A stretch of DNA of 64,000 nucleotides from Tetradesmus obliquus (Eukaryota > Chlorophyta > Chlorophyceae > Sphaeropleales > Scenedesmaceae): the NCBI GenBank assembly GCA_030272155.1, contig CP126198.1:1302001-1366000 (forward strand). The letters run 5' to 3'. Below the pieces are notes generated by a model. That model saw nothing but the letters and a program-made list of their open reading frames with translations. It had not been told where the DNA came from and made no database searches. A program made the position numbers and the translations under genes. Numbering within the stretch: the stretch's first letter is position 1; the number at the start of each line of letters is the position of its first letter. This document shows, in pieces, positions 23,701 through 35,190 of this stretch.

Positions 23701-26700
23701 GACTGTGCAGCCGTTTGCTGTTCTTCCTCTGCACCTGCTGCGTGCAGGTCCAACGTCTGCTGGAACCTGCTGTACTGTGTACAGATGAACAGAGGTATGC
23801 GGTTGCCACTGTTGCGCCACACTGCAGCACTGCCACTTGCTGACATACGCTTCTACTTTGTGAAGAACAGCACTGCTCATCTGCATTGCTGCTGGCGCCT
23901 GCAGGTGTTCCCCTTCCTGCCTGAGCTCAAGTGCAGGCTGGCGGAGGTGCCCAAGGTGGAGCCGTCCATTAAGAGCATGGTGGAGGTGCTGGAGTTCGTG
24001 GCGGTGGTGCTGCTGCAGGACGCAGTGGAGCTGCTAGCGGAGGGCCGCTTCACGGAGCACCATGTGCACGAGTACCTCATGGAGAACCCTGAATTCGCGT
24101 GAGTTGCTGCGCGGTGCTGCACCTTAGCAAGATGATGGCAGCAGCTGAAGGATTACGCCTGCTAATCATGTTCGCACCAGGTACAGCAGCAGACACGGAG
24201 GCAGTGTGACACCACACAAGGGTTGCATTACATGTGCGTGTTTGCTTCTTCATAATCGTCACCAGCTGCTGCTACTGCTGCTGCTGCCGCTGCTACTGCT
24301 GCTGCCGCTGCTGATCAGCTGCTGCAGCTGCTCTGCTCCTTCTGGTGCTGATGCGTCTGCTGCTACTGTCACTCTCGCTGTTGTTGTTGCTGCCTGCAGG
24401 GAACTGGTGGAGGAGTACCGCCAGAAGAAGGCGGCAGGAGACTTTGAGGTGCGGCGGCCAAAGACCACCAAAGAGATTGCTGTGCACAACAACCAGCTGC
24501 TGCAGGGGCTGCCTGGTCAGATCATGCAGGCCATGCTGCAGGCGCAGCAGGCCAAGCAGCCTGAAGGCTACTGCGCAGCACTGCATGAGCCGCCAGCAGC
24601 CCCGAGGCCCACAGCAGAGGAGCAGGAGGCGCTGGCCGCGGCACAGCACGAGGAGCTGCTGCAGCGGCTGACGGAACTGGAGGCAAGCAAAGCGGGTGAG
24701 TGTGGCTTGTGACTACTGGGCTACTGGAGACCTGGGATGCGTGTCAGAGACATGCAGGCATGACACTTGTGCCGGTGCACTCATCATATCAGAGCAGCAT
24801 AAACGAATGTTGGGCAGAGTTGTTGGGCACAATCCAAAAGATGTTTGCAGCTCAAGTCATGAACTTTGAGACAGACACAGTCTTTTTGATGACTCATCAG
24901 CCTGAGGCTGAGCTGAACTGTCAGTACAGCTCCCTCCTGCACACAGTCAGCTCACTGTCACTGCAACGTTGCCGTATGCTGCTGCTGCAGAGCCGGAGGA
25001 GGGCATCGATGCCTTCGCCGGCCCAGAGCCGCACACAGCAGAGGCAGGCATGCTGACGCCCCCACGGCTGCGGCGTGGCACAGCACCTGCAGGTGCAGCT
25101 GCCACCAAGGCAGCCGGCAGCAAGCGCAGCAGGCCAGGCAGCTCGCAACCCAGGGAGCAGGTTGCCAAATCCCGCAGGCTGGACAGCGCCAGGCAGCAGC
25201 AGCAGCAGCTGCAGCTCAGTGAGGAGGAGGACGGTGATGAGGAGCAGCAGCAGCAGCAGCCACAGCTGCCGCGGCCGCGCCGGCAGCAGCAGATCCCACG
25301 GTGGCTGCAGCAGCAGCAGGATGACGAGGATGACAGTGATGAAGACCAGCAGTTGCTGCAGCAGCAGCAGCAGCAGCACCGGCGGCGGCAGCAGCAGCAG
25401 CAGCAGCGGCGGCAGCGGTGGCGGCTGCACAGTGATGCAGAAGACAGCGATGATGATGAAGATTATGCAGCAGATGATGGAGAAGAGGAGAGTGAGGAGT
25501 TTGATGATGATGAGGAGGAGGGCACACAACAGCAGCAGCAGCAGCAGCGGAAGCAGCAGAAGGCGCGGCACGTGCGGCAGCAGCAACACTGCCGACGGCA
25601 GCAGCAGCACGATATGTTCCCTAACCTGCAGAGCAGCAGACCCGCTTACGCTGGGCAGTCTTCCAAGTTTGGCAGAGCACTGTCAGGTGCATCCAGGCAG
25701 GTGCCCAACCCTGCAGACTGGGTAGCGGGAAAGCACAATGTAGCTCCGCCCAGCACAGGTGAGCTGCAGACACCCGGTGTTGCTGATGGTGTGCAGGTAT
25801 TCCCTGTGCTGCCTGAGGAACTGACAAGCTTGCAGTTGTGACAGCATTGTACCTGTGTCTCAGCTGAGCCCAAATGCATTATGCTGATGTTGATGATCGA
25901 TCACGTTTGAGCCTGCAAACAACAAGTGGGTGCTTCTGCATGCAGGTATCACCTTCAATGTGCCCGAGCTGCCTGTGCCCCTGCCGCTGGAGGCGCTTGC
26001 ATCAGTGCAGCAGATAACAGCGAGCCTTGCTGCAGCAGGCTGGGTGCCTGCAGCTGTTGCCAGCTCCGTGCAAACACCGCCTGCTGCAGGTGACCCCGCA
26101 GCTGCAGTTGCTGCTGCTGCTGGTGGTGGTGGTGCTGCTGCTGGTGCTGCTGCTGCTGCTGCCGCTGCCGGTGCTGCCGCTGGCATGAGCAGCAGCAGGG
26201 CAGCAGCAGGAGAGCAGCAGCAGTTCAGGTACTTCAGAGACGGGGCTGTAGATGAGACGAGCAAGAAGGCTGCCATGGCGTCTGGCATCTCTGCTTCTGC
26301 AGCAGGCAGTGGTGCTGTGCGCGTCAGGGAGCCTACAGGGCTGGCAGCTGCTGCTAGTCAGGCAGCAGCACAGCAGCAGCCCAAAAAGCCAAAATGCCAG
26401 CCACATGCAGCCACGGCGACGGCAGCAGCAGCAGCAACACCAGCACCAGCAGCAGCTGGCAAACATGTCAAGGCTCTGCCTGCCTTCAGCAGCCTGCAGA
26501 CTGTGTCAACGCTGTGGTCCTGCTACTCCAAGGGCTGCAACGGCAGCCAGCCATGCGAGCTGCTAGAGCAGCAGGGACCAGGTTGGAGGTTGGGAGAGAG
26601 GAAGAGGTGGTGTGAGCTGAAGAAGGTGATTGATGAGGTCAAGTACGTAGCTGTGCAGAACTCAAAGAGCTATGAATGGGCGGCGCAGCAGCTGGACGAG

Positions 26701-26788
26701 GAGATGGCACAGGGCAAGCACAGCATTGGAAAGTTCATCAAAGAAGTTGTGGGAGCCCGCGTAACGCAGCGGCAGAAGGCAGCAGCAG

Positions 26789-26820
<32 letters not shown>

Positions 26821-26841
26821 GAGGGACAGCAACAGAGCTGA
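20197..26841 (+). CDS. Crypton/Ndc10-type tyrosine recombinase with GCR1_C-like end, eleven exons
   Basis: Exons 20197-20438, 20769-20868, 21356-21526, 21757-22165, 22581-22761, 22955-23147, 23311-23487, 23905-24098, 24400-24695, 24991-25758 and 25946-26841 join in phase to 1,208 residues. After a basic N-terminus comes a core-binding segment (TTDTYSTGIRKWE). The catalytic part follows: GRSDDVRLFFLSDL with a candidate first arginine, LPLVLKGGK, THIFRVGGARH with the H-x-x-R pair, and a strand region IQRMGKWLHQAMYRYYLT containing the expected tryptophan and tyrosine. This matches the fold of yeast Ndc10 and of Crypton recombinases. Exon 10 is an acidic, Gln-rich linker. The C-terminus (TVSTLWSCYSKG, then LLEQQGPGWR) resembles the GCR1_C DNA-binding domain often fused to Crypton recombinases. 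The frame is free of stops, so it may be active or domesticated. Element ends were not found. Residue assignments are by eye. Confidence 0.75.
20694..20731 (+). repeat. (CTG)n tract before the exon 2 acceptor of the recombinase
   Basis: Thirteen or so CTG units, followed by TTGCTGTCTTTGTC and the acceptor at 20768. The run may serve as the pyrimidine-rich stretch of the intron. Similar tracts precede acceptors in other genes of the window. Confidence 0.8.
22424..22532 (+). repeat. 12-base minisatellite in recombinase intron 4
   Basis: About nine copies of GCAGGCTGTCCT, shifting to GCAGGCTGTGCT, fill this part of the intron between exons 4 and 5. The unit length is a multiple of three, so open frames cross it on both strands without being coding. 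Confidence 0.85.
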
Positions 26842-29143
26842 TATGGAACGTCCCACCTGGCGGTGTAGATGTGATTATTCTTGTACATTATACTATCAAC
26901 TCAACCAAGCACTGGGTGTGTGCGGCTTCCGCCCATCATGAACTGTTCAATATTGTACCATTCAAGTTCCATGTTTACAGGGAGGTTACCATGTGATGTG
27001 GTTGGCAGTGCTCACGTCAACCATCTATGCTTGTTGACCACCAACAGGTGTCATGAAAGTGTGATGCCTGTGCTTGGCAGAGGCTCACTTGCTCGGCTGT
27101 TGTGGCTGCACAACTTGGTAGCAGTGCCTGCAGCAACAACAGTGTGCAACAGTCGTCTCCAGCATAACCAGCTGGCGCGCTCGCACATCGGATGTTTTTA
27201 AGACTAGTTTGTTTCACGGTTCAGATGGTATGTGTTTGTCAAAACATGGAGGTTATGTTTCTGCAGCTGTGCACTGCTAGCATTTACTGCCTAGCAGGTC
27301 TGAACATTAGTCATCCTGCAGGCATGATCGGTGCCGAGGCGGCACTGCCGGCTTTGCCGGGTGCCTAGATGCTAGGTAGTTTAGCAGGCTGGCTGTTATC
27401 ACAAGCCATGAGATGCCCACTTACATTGTGTCAGCATTTCTGGCAGCCCTGTTGCCCTGTTGCTGCAACAGCATGATCCTGTGTCAAGAGCCCTGATGCT
27501 GTAACAGCTGAACTTGACCAGTGAGCTTGCTGCTGCACTGACCTCTTTTGCACTGCTGCAAAATACAAACGCATCAGTGATCACCTGACACCATCTTATT
27601 CGTTTACTATCTGGCTTCTAGTTTTGAGAGGATTCTGAACATGCAAGATCTGTGCGGTGTGCATCTACGAGTTGTCAAACCCCGTACAGTGTACTCCCGC
27701 CCCACACGCAACCGCGCCTCTGCTGCCTGCTTGGCGACTGACATGCGCGCCAGCATCCCATTACAGCAAACTTATGTGCTTCTCAATGTTAAACTAGCGT
27801 TTGGTACCGACCCTGTTGTGTCAGCGAACAGCAAGTGCGACTTTGAGCAGTGTCCCTTGGGCGTCCTCCTGCACTGAGCATAGAGTCCCCTGTGGCGTCC
27901 TCACACAAATTTTATGTGCCACGCATCCTGGCCCATTCGGAATGGGAGTTTGGAGGGCATGTGTTTTCATGCAGTGCTGTGTTGTTTCCAGGTTGGCCCA
28001 TGGGCAGGGCACTGCAGCGACCTCATATGATTCATGACCATGAAGATCAGCCCTGCAGCCTTTGACCAGCTTTGACCAGCTGCAACACATGGTGATAGAA
28101 GCTCAGCTGCTGTTGGCCACTGCCAAGGTGGAGGGCAGCATGGCAGGGCAGCACGCTTTGATGAAGCATCAGGTTATGGTTTGGGAGCTGTACATATGCA
28201 TGGTGTCTTGTGTACAGCAAGGAATATGGAAGGCATTGACAGTGATGCTGCCTCAGCAGGTTGAACCAAGGGTTTGTTAACCCCAAAAAAACCAAGGGGT
28301 TTACTTGCAAAATGGGGTGATTGCGCTCACAAGATCAAATTGCATACTGCAAAAACAGGGCTTGGGCATGAATGTCGCACTGGGGGCCAGCCTGATTGCA
28401 TAAATTCTGCTGGAAGCATCGCTGGGGCATCAGGCTGTTGTTGCAGGCCATGTTGCCAGGCCAGACTGGTGGCGCTGGCCGGCCAGCGGCGCCGCCATGG
28501 CGGCCACTCAGGCTGGCCAGCCTGAGTGGCTGGGCCGTGTCAGCGCAGAAGCGCTGTGGAGCCATCCCTGCACATCCCGCTTTTGCTTGTAAAATTTTAT
28601 TCGAAGCATCTTGTGTTGGTTAAAGTATCGCAGGTTGTCTGAGTTTGTTCTGCTGGTGACCGGCACTGCTGGGGTCACCCCTACCCCTGGTTAGCAGCGA
28701 AAGGCAGTGGAGAGAGGAATGCGTTTGATGACTTGCTGCACACTTCACCAACACGGAACGCTCAAAGTCGCATTAAAATACAACACGCACTTGCCATCAG
28801 TTAAACGCAGCAGCCCAGCCGCTTACTGTGGCGCACAAGCCACAGCACATAGCACGTAACATGCAACATGCAAGCCGTGGCAGCCATGCTGAGCAGTGCC
28901 AGTGGTGTGGGCAAAGCCAGTCCTATGACGACGAGAAGCGATTGATGAAATGATCGTAGTATGAGCACCTTACGAGTTTGTTCACATCAATTGCGGTCCT
29001 TGCCTGACTTGCATGTGCTTACTGGCATTTATCAACAACCGATTGCTGCAGTTTTGACACGAACTGCCAGTTGCCCGTGCAGCAGGGGGCAGGCCAACGT
29101 TCACTGGCAGCTCAGCTGTCGAGCTTCCTGCAGCATGCGGTGA
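26842..29143. other. Intergenic, no supported gene
   Basis: No exon chain is visible over 2.3 kb. The right boundary of any Crypton element and the left boundary of the Penelope-like element must lie here, but I cannot fix either. A 28-base perfect palindrome lies at 28503-28530 in a GC-rich patch. A copy of the 14-mer GGCCATGTTGCCAG (28447-28460) also occurs in the hairpin at 48975. Confidence 0.4.
28503..28530. repeat. 28-base perfect palindrome
   Basis: GCCACTCAGGCTGG followed by its exact reverse complement, without a loop. Flanked by GGCCGGCC- and GGCGCCGCC-rich sequence, so this patch could extrude a cruciform or mark a former insertion junction. Confidence 0.85.
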
Positions 29144-31584
29144 ATGGCACACGTTCCACCTCAGCTGATTGCTCTAGAAACAGCCTCAGAGACATTGCCG
29201 CCTGCTGAGGCCAGGCAGAGGAAGGGCAGGCGACAGGGGCGCAAGCACAAGCAGAGTCGCAGCAGGGGCAAGAGCAGCAAACATGGCAGTGCTGGGCTCC
29301 ATGAGCCAAGCCCCCATCTGGGGCTTCGGCTGTATCTGCTCGATCAGGATGATGAAGAGGAGGCCGAACAGCAACAGCTGCTGCAGGAACAGCAGCAACA
29401 GCAGCACCAGCAGCACCAGCAGGAGCAACATGAGCCTGAGCAGCAGCAGCAGCACATAGGTCTCCTGCAGGAACCACAAGAGCAGCAAAAGCAGCATGCT
29501 GAGGGTGTACAGCAACACCGCCTTGCCTGGCCAGCTGTGTTGCAGCAGCTGCCGCTGAATACAGCTGATGCAGTAGCAGCTGATGTGGTGCCTTCCTCAC
29601 TGCCTGATGATGAGAGGGCGAGTGAAGCCCTGCAGCTGCTCCTGCAGCCAGCAGCAGCTGCTGCTGCTGCTGCTGCAACTGCTGTGGTTGATGCTGCTTG
29701 TGATGTTGTTCCATGCTCTCTGGGTGGCTCATCAGACGGCAGCGGTGCAGCGGAACGTGCTGCTGCAGCAACCAAGAAGGCAGCAGACGCAGCAGAGGCA
29801 GCAGGCCACCCCATCCTTGATGAGGCATTCTCAAAGATGCCAGCAAGGTGGGAGTACCTCAGGGAAGTGCAGGAGATCAGACGCATGCAAAAGTTGAAAT
29901 ACGAGTGGGAGTTTAGTGCAGCTGTGGACAACATCAGCAGCTCGCACAAGGAGGCAGCAGCAAAGCGGCAGAAGAAGCAGGCAGCAGCTGATGCTAAGAA
30001 AGCATAAGCAGCGCCGGTTTCTCTGCAGCAGCAGGTAGAGGAGCTAGCAGCAGCAACAGCAGAGCAGCAGGTCAAAGGCCTGACCAGCTTGATGCTGAAG
30101 CAGCACGAGCGGATGGAGAAGCTGGAGGAGCAGCTGCTGAAGCAGCAGCACTCCAACAGCAGCAGCTCAGCAGCAGCAGCAGGAGCAGCAGCAGCAGCAT
30201 CTGGCAAAAAGAAGCAGCAGCGCAAGCCTAAGCAGAAGCAAGGCGATGCTGCTGTTGGCCAGGAGCCACCCGCAGGCAAGTCCTACCTCGCAGCAGCTGC
30301 AGCAGCACCTGCTGGCACCAGCAGTGGTAACCAGCAGCAACAGCAGCAGCAGCAGCAGCGCAACAACCAGCACCCAGCCCCACCCCCTGAGCAGCCGCCA
30401 AAGCAGCAGCAGCCGCCAAAGCAGCAGCAGCCGCCACAGCAGCAGCACAAGGGACACAGCAAGGGCAAGCCAAAAGGGCCACGCGGTGGTGCAGCAACCT
30501 ACAGCCGCACCGCAGCTGGCCAAGCGGCTGCATAGGGTGTTGGGCCATCAGAGGATTGCTGCCTGTCAGTACGCCAGCGCAAACACCACAGGCAGAAGCG
30601 CAGGGCACAACGGCAACGGCAGCAACAGCGTCTCCAAGCAACCAGGCAAGATGTGCAGGTGCCTCTTTCAGCCCTGCCCCCACTGCTGGGTGCTCATAAT
30701 TTGAGCAAAGCAGCATTTTCTCTGGATGCTTTGATGCTACTTAATAATGGTATTAAGTTTGTACCCACACCACCACGCGTTACGCGGCAACAGTTGGTTA
30801 CAGCTATACAACGTTTCCAACGTAGTGTTCGTTTGCGATGCATGTTTTAGGACACAGGTCCGCTCCCTAAGTACAGAGTAGCAAAGCCTGACTTTGTGCC
30901 CAAGGAAGCACCTCCAGCAGTGGAGGCATACCTGAGTGTGGTGGAGTCTGCTATTTTGACGCGTTTTGATGTTGTGTCACAGCAACATAAGCGCACCAGC
31001 AACTTGAGCACAGCTCAGGCTGCAGCATTACGTGTTTTTAGACAACAGTCTGAGCATGTGATTAAAGCCGCGGACAAGAACCTTGGTTTGTCACTCATGC
31101 ATGTTGATGGGTATCACACAGCAGTGCAAGTGCATGTGTCAGACAGCTCTGTTTATGAAGACATCACAGATCGTCTTTCAGCTGTCATTGCTTCCACCTG
31201 CAGGAAACTGGAAAGGTTGGTTGGCATTTACCATGGGTGTCTTGGGGACAAATTGTCAGAGTACTTGTTGCAGGGTTTGAAGATGAGGCAACCGCCACAC
31301 CTTTACATCTTGCCCAAACTGCACAAAATGGCTAGTTTGGATGGCCCTATTGTTGGCAGACCAATAGCTGCCTGTCATTCGTGGGTCACAACGTGTGTCA
31401 GTACTTGGTTGGCAGACGAATTAAATAGTCTGTTGCATGAGTATGACACAATACTCAAGGATAGAACGCAGTTGGTTAGGGAGATAGATGGGCTCCGAGT
31501 AAGCAAGGATGCCTGGCTTTTGACTTTCGATGTAGAGTCTCTTTACCCCAATATTGACCACGCTGGGTGCATTGCTGCATGTGC
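29144..31584 (+). pseudogene. Penelope-like retroelement, N-terminal half of reverse transcriptase ORF
   Basis: One frame runs from the ATG at 29144 to 31584, broken by TAA at 30005-30007 and TAG at 30533-30535 and 30848-30850. The first 500 codons are basic and Gln-rich. From about 30690 the Penelope-type signature starts: NLSKAAFSLD, GIKFVPTPPR, then HVIKAADKNLGLSLM, PHLYILPKLHK, GRPIAACHSW and LLTFDVESLYPNID, which is RT motif A with its catalytic aspartate. These are the N-terminal blocks of Penelope-like elements, distinct from LINE and LTR reverse transcriptases. The frame stops making sense at 31585, where a CACTA transposon begins; the second half of the same RT continues at 48056. 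The three stops and the insertion make this copy non-functional as written. All three stops are one C-to-T change from a glutamine codon. Confidence 0.85.
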
Positions 31585-31603
31585 CACTATGGCAAAAAGC
31601 ATC

Positions 31604-31690
31604 CACAGAATGTCCTCAACTCATCCACAAGCACCCCATTCAGCATCCACAGGAACATGCTGTGGATGGTACTTGCCCTGGCTTGTGGAA
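31604..31690. repeat. Left subterminal repeats of the large CACTA element
   Basis: Three to four CATCCACA words on the plus strand followed by two TGTGGA words in inverse orientation. Fewer copies than at the right end. Confidence 0.8.
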
Positions 31691-32158
31691 CAATGCAAGG
31701 AAGCCATTAGCCCCCCTCTCACTGCAAAAATATCTGGTCATACCATCTTACATTTAGTTTTTCAGGGGGAACATGAGCGGAGCTGCAGCTTCAGGATGCC
31801 TCCAGACACAGCAACTCACACATGATGTGGAAGCCATGCAAACCGCTTTTGCAAGTGCTCGGTGCAACATATGTGCATAAGCCAATGATTTCATGGTGGA
31901 TTTATGTCAGCATGAGGCAGACATGAAGTGGGCCTGTCAAGAGACCCCCACTGACTGTCAGTAACTAGTTACACTGCCCTTGCAGCATCCATCAGGAGGT
32001 CACACACATCCTAAGCCCACCTGCATATAATTTAGTTTTGATACCGCATCAATGTTGCTTTCGAGTGCGCAAGCACCCACTCTACTAGCTGCCGGCCTTC
32101 CCTCTGGTTCTCTGGCTCAGCTCTCACACGCCAGCTATGTGTATTCCGTGACGTGCTT

Positions 32159-32425
32159 ATGATTGAGAAAGGCGCCAAAGGCACCGAGTTTGACAAAGCT
32201 GTCGTCGTCTTTGACACAAACGGCAAGGAGTTGACGAGAAAATGTAGAAGGTGCCAGCGGCCAGACCCGCGGCAGAAAACGCAGTTCAACCTTTACCATG
32301 GCCCCGAAAAATGTCCCCTGGTCGATCCCGCACCTCGCAGCGCTCCGCAGGACATGGACGTGGACGCTGCAGCTGCAGGCGACAGTGAGGGTCCGGTTGC
32401 GGTGTCCTGCTTGTTGCAGCAGTAG
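32159..32425 (+). CDS. Possible zinc-finger exon at the start of the CACTA genes
   Basis: An open frame from ATG at 32159 reads GAKGTEFDKAVVVFD and then KCRRCQ, with FNLYHGPEKC some 15 residues later. The spacing C-x2-C then H-x4-C suggests a small zinc finger, as found at the N-terminus of transposon DNA-binding proteins. It may be the first exon of the Tnp2 gene or a separate small protein; I could not identify a splice donor that gives the phase required by the exon at 32634. Confidence 0.4.
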   Translation: MIEKGAKGTEFDKAVVVFDTNGKELTRKCRRCQRPDPRQKTQFNLYHGPEKCPLVDPAPRSAPQDMDVDAAAAGDSEGPVAVSCLLQQ

Positions 32426-32633
32426 TGGATAGAGCAGTTGATATGACAGAATGTGCCGTATGGTTATGTTCATATGTCATCAAGACTTGCTGCTCGGTGG
32501 TTGATCACCCTGCATAATGATGCTGGCAGCAACTGAGGCAGCCCCAACCCCTGCAGCATGCCTGTGCTTGTGCTTGTGCCGTGCATCCGACGGTTTTGCA
32601 TGCTTTCATGAAACCCGTTTTCAACTGCCTGCT

Positions 32634-35028
32634 AGGTGACATGCCGGAGGCAGGCCCACCCTCTGCTGCAGGCATCACAGCAGCAGCAGCAGCAACTGCA
32701 GCAGCAGCGCTGCTGGTACCTGCTGCTGGTGACGCTGCTGCAGCAGCAGGTACCAGCAGCGCTGCTGCTGCAGCAGCCGACAAAGACACTGCTGATGCAG
32801 CCGCTGAAGATGGTGAAGCATGGTTCGACGCCATAGAGGCATGGCCGACAGACGCTGACCAGCCATCGACGGCAGCTGATCGTGACCAGCCGCAGGCACC
32901 TGGCTCGACAACTGCTGAGCTGCGTCAGGCTCAAACGCTTGCTGTGGACCTGTACCAAGCAGAGTTCACAGAGGAAGAGATTGCCGCGCACTTGGGCGTA
33001 AGTGACCCAGCTGCTACCCTTGACTTTGACTTGAAGGTTTGGTACATGTTCGTCGCCTCATAGGGGCATGCAAGCAGGCGACAACAGCATGTGTCAGATA
33101 CTGTAGTCGAAGTTGCAGTGTGCCATCAATCATGCTGCAACATAGCTGTATATCCAGGCTGTTGCGTTGGCCCGCGTGTATAGCTGCTGCCCAGCCTTAT
33201 CCCCTGACAGTTGGTGGGTTCACTGGTGCCTTGCAGGAAGACCTGTACGCAGCGGTCTTGGCTACAATGCCAGGAAGTATCGCAGCAGCAGCTGGGTTTG
33301 GCCCACAGCAGCCGCAACAGGAGCAGTGGCTGCAGCAGCAGCAGCAGCAGCAGCAGCAGTCTCACCTGTGGCAAGATGAGGAAGAGCAGCAGCAGGAGCA
33401 GCAGGAGCAGCAGCCTGGTGCTGGCGATGAATGGGACAGCAGATCTGACAGCAGCAGCGACGCTGGCATGTCTGTATACCTCGAGGACGACGGCATGTCA
33501 GTGGATTTGCAGGATGAGGGGGCCAGCGTTGACCTGGGCGGTCCAGGTGCTACAGGCAGCAATGCTGACAGCAGCAGGGCGGAATGGTTCTGCAGCCACC
33601 TGACTGACCCACTCTGGGAAAGCCAGACGGAAACCAGCAAGCTGCTGATTTACCAAGCAGTGTTCATGCTCGTGGCATGGAAGATGGACCACTGCGTGCG
33701 CGATGCTGCCTTTGCTGCGCTGCTGGGCATGCTGTGCCAGTTGCTGCTGCCGCAGGTGAGATGATTGGCAGCAGTGAACGTGTATGCTATCACATGCTTA
33801 TTTTTTTGATTTGCACTGAAGCATGTTATGTAGGCTTGTACAGATTGCGATAGAGCGCACTACTCTGCAGACGCCAGCAGCCGGCATTGCTTCTCTGTAG
33901 TTGACTCATTCTGATTCTATGTGTCACATGCCGCGCTGTGTGTTGTGCCTGTTTGCCCGCAGGGCAACAACTTGCCGTCGTCGTACTACCTCATGAAGCA
34001 GGTCATGGAGGTGCGCGACATCAGCACCATTGAGTGGCACTCGTGCCAGGCCGGCTGCACCGGCTGGGAGCCAACGCCCAAGGAGCACTGGCACAAGCAC
34101 AAAGATGACTGCTGCAAGAAGTGCAACGGCAAGCGCTTCAAGACAGTGCTGGGGCGCTTGGTGCCTGTGCGGGTAAGTGGCACTTGCTATTGCTGAACTG
34201 TAGTACATGCTTGTTTTTGAGCTTGTCCGCAGTCTGCTGTTCGGCTGCAGCTGCTCCACAGGCCACTGATCGCTGCAATTCTCCGCTGCTGGTGTTAAGC
34301 GCAGTTGCATGTAAAGCTGTCCTCGACTGCATCCCACTTTCTTTTGATGTCTGTTGACAAGCCCTTTCTTTCTTGCTGGTGGCGATGATGGTGCTGCTGA
34401 CTGTTACGTTCAGCGCTTTTGGTTCGTCCTTCCAGAAGACAGCATCAAGGAGCTCATGGCAGATCCCGAATTTGTTGCTGCGCTCAAGTCTGCCAAGGTG
34501 CAACGTGTCGGCAGCTACTGGGCAAGTCCAGAGTTCAAAAGGTTGAACAAAGCAGTGGGCGGGGTGTTGACGAGCACCCTGCATGGAGTCATCGACCTAG
34601 GCTTTGACTTTGCGCAGCCGTACAACTTTGTGCAGCACTCCACCGGCCTGATGTTCATGCGGTGAGCTTGCAGCGCAATCAGCAAGCTGTGGGTACTTGC
34701 TAAGGGCAGTGCGCGCTGCTGGCCCTTTTACAGTTTGGTTTGAGCAGACAACATTGTTGCATTGTTTCCTTAGGAACCAACCTGATAAGTGAATAGTGTG
34801 CTGTTGCGATGCCTTGCAATGCCGATATGCAACATTCAACATCCTGATCTTGTTGACACTGCTACCAATGTGCAGGTACTGTGGCCTCCCAAATGGTATT
34901 TCAGCCCGCCGTGAGTGGCATAAGCTGGTGCTGTGCATCGAGGGTCCCACTGAGCCGACTGTGATGGACGCTTTCCTTGCACCGCTGACCAAGAGCCTGC
35001 TTCGTCTTGCCCCTGCAAAGCCAGCCAC

Positions 35029-35067
<39 letters not shown>

Positions 35068-35159
35068 CAATGCTGCTCGGCAACAGCCTGTAGCTGGGCC
35101 TCAGCATGTACAGCAGCAGCAGCCAGAAAGCGGACAGCATGCAGCAGCACCGTGTTGTG

Positions 35160-35190
<31 letters not shown>

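Noticed and set aside
24921..25610. 229-residue Leu-rich minus-strand frame resembling a membrane protein
   Set aside because: Antisense of the Gln-rich exon 10 of the recombinase. The leucines come from CTG runs.
29344..30279. Long minus-strand frame with Cys/Ala/Ser runs
   Set aside because: Shadow of the CAG-rich coding strand of the Penelope-like element. CAG runs read as Cys, Ala or Leu on the other strand.
29144..31584. Reassigned stop codons (TAA/TAG as Gln) in this organism
   Set aside because: The mannanase and the second CACTA gene end with TAA at natural ends and no gene needs an internal TAG or TAA, so decay of the retroelement is simpler.
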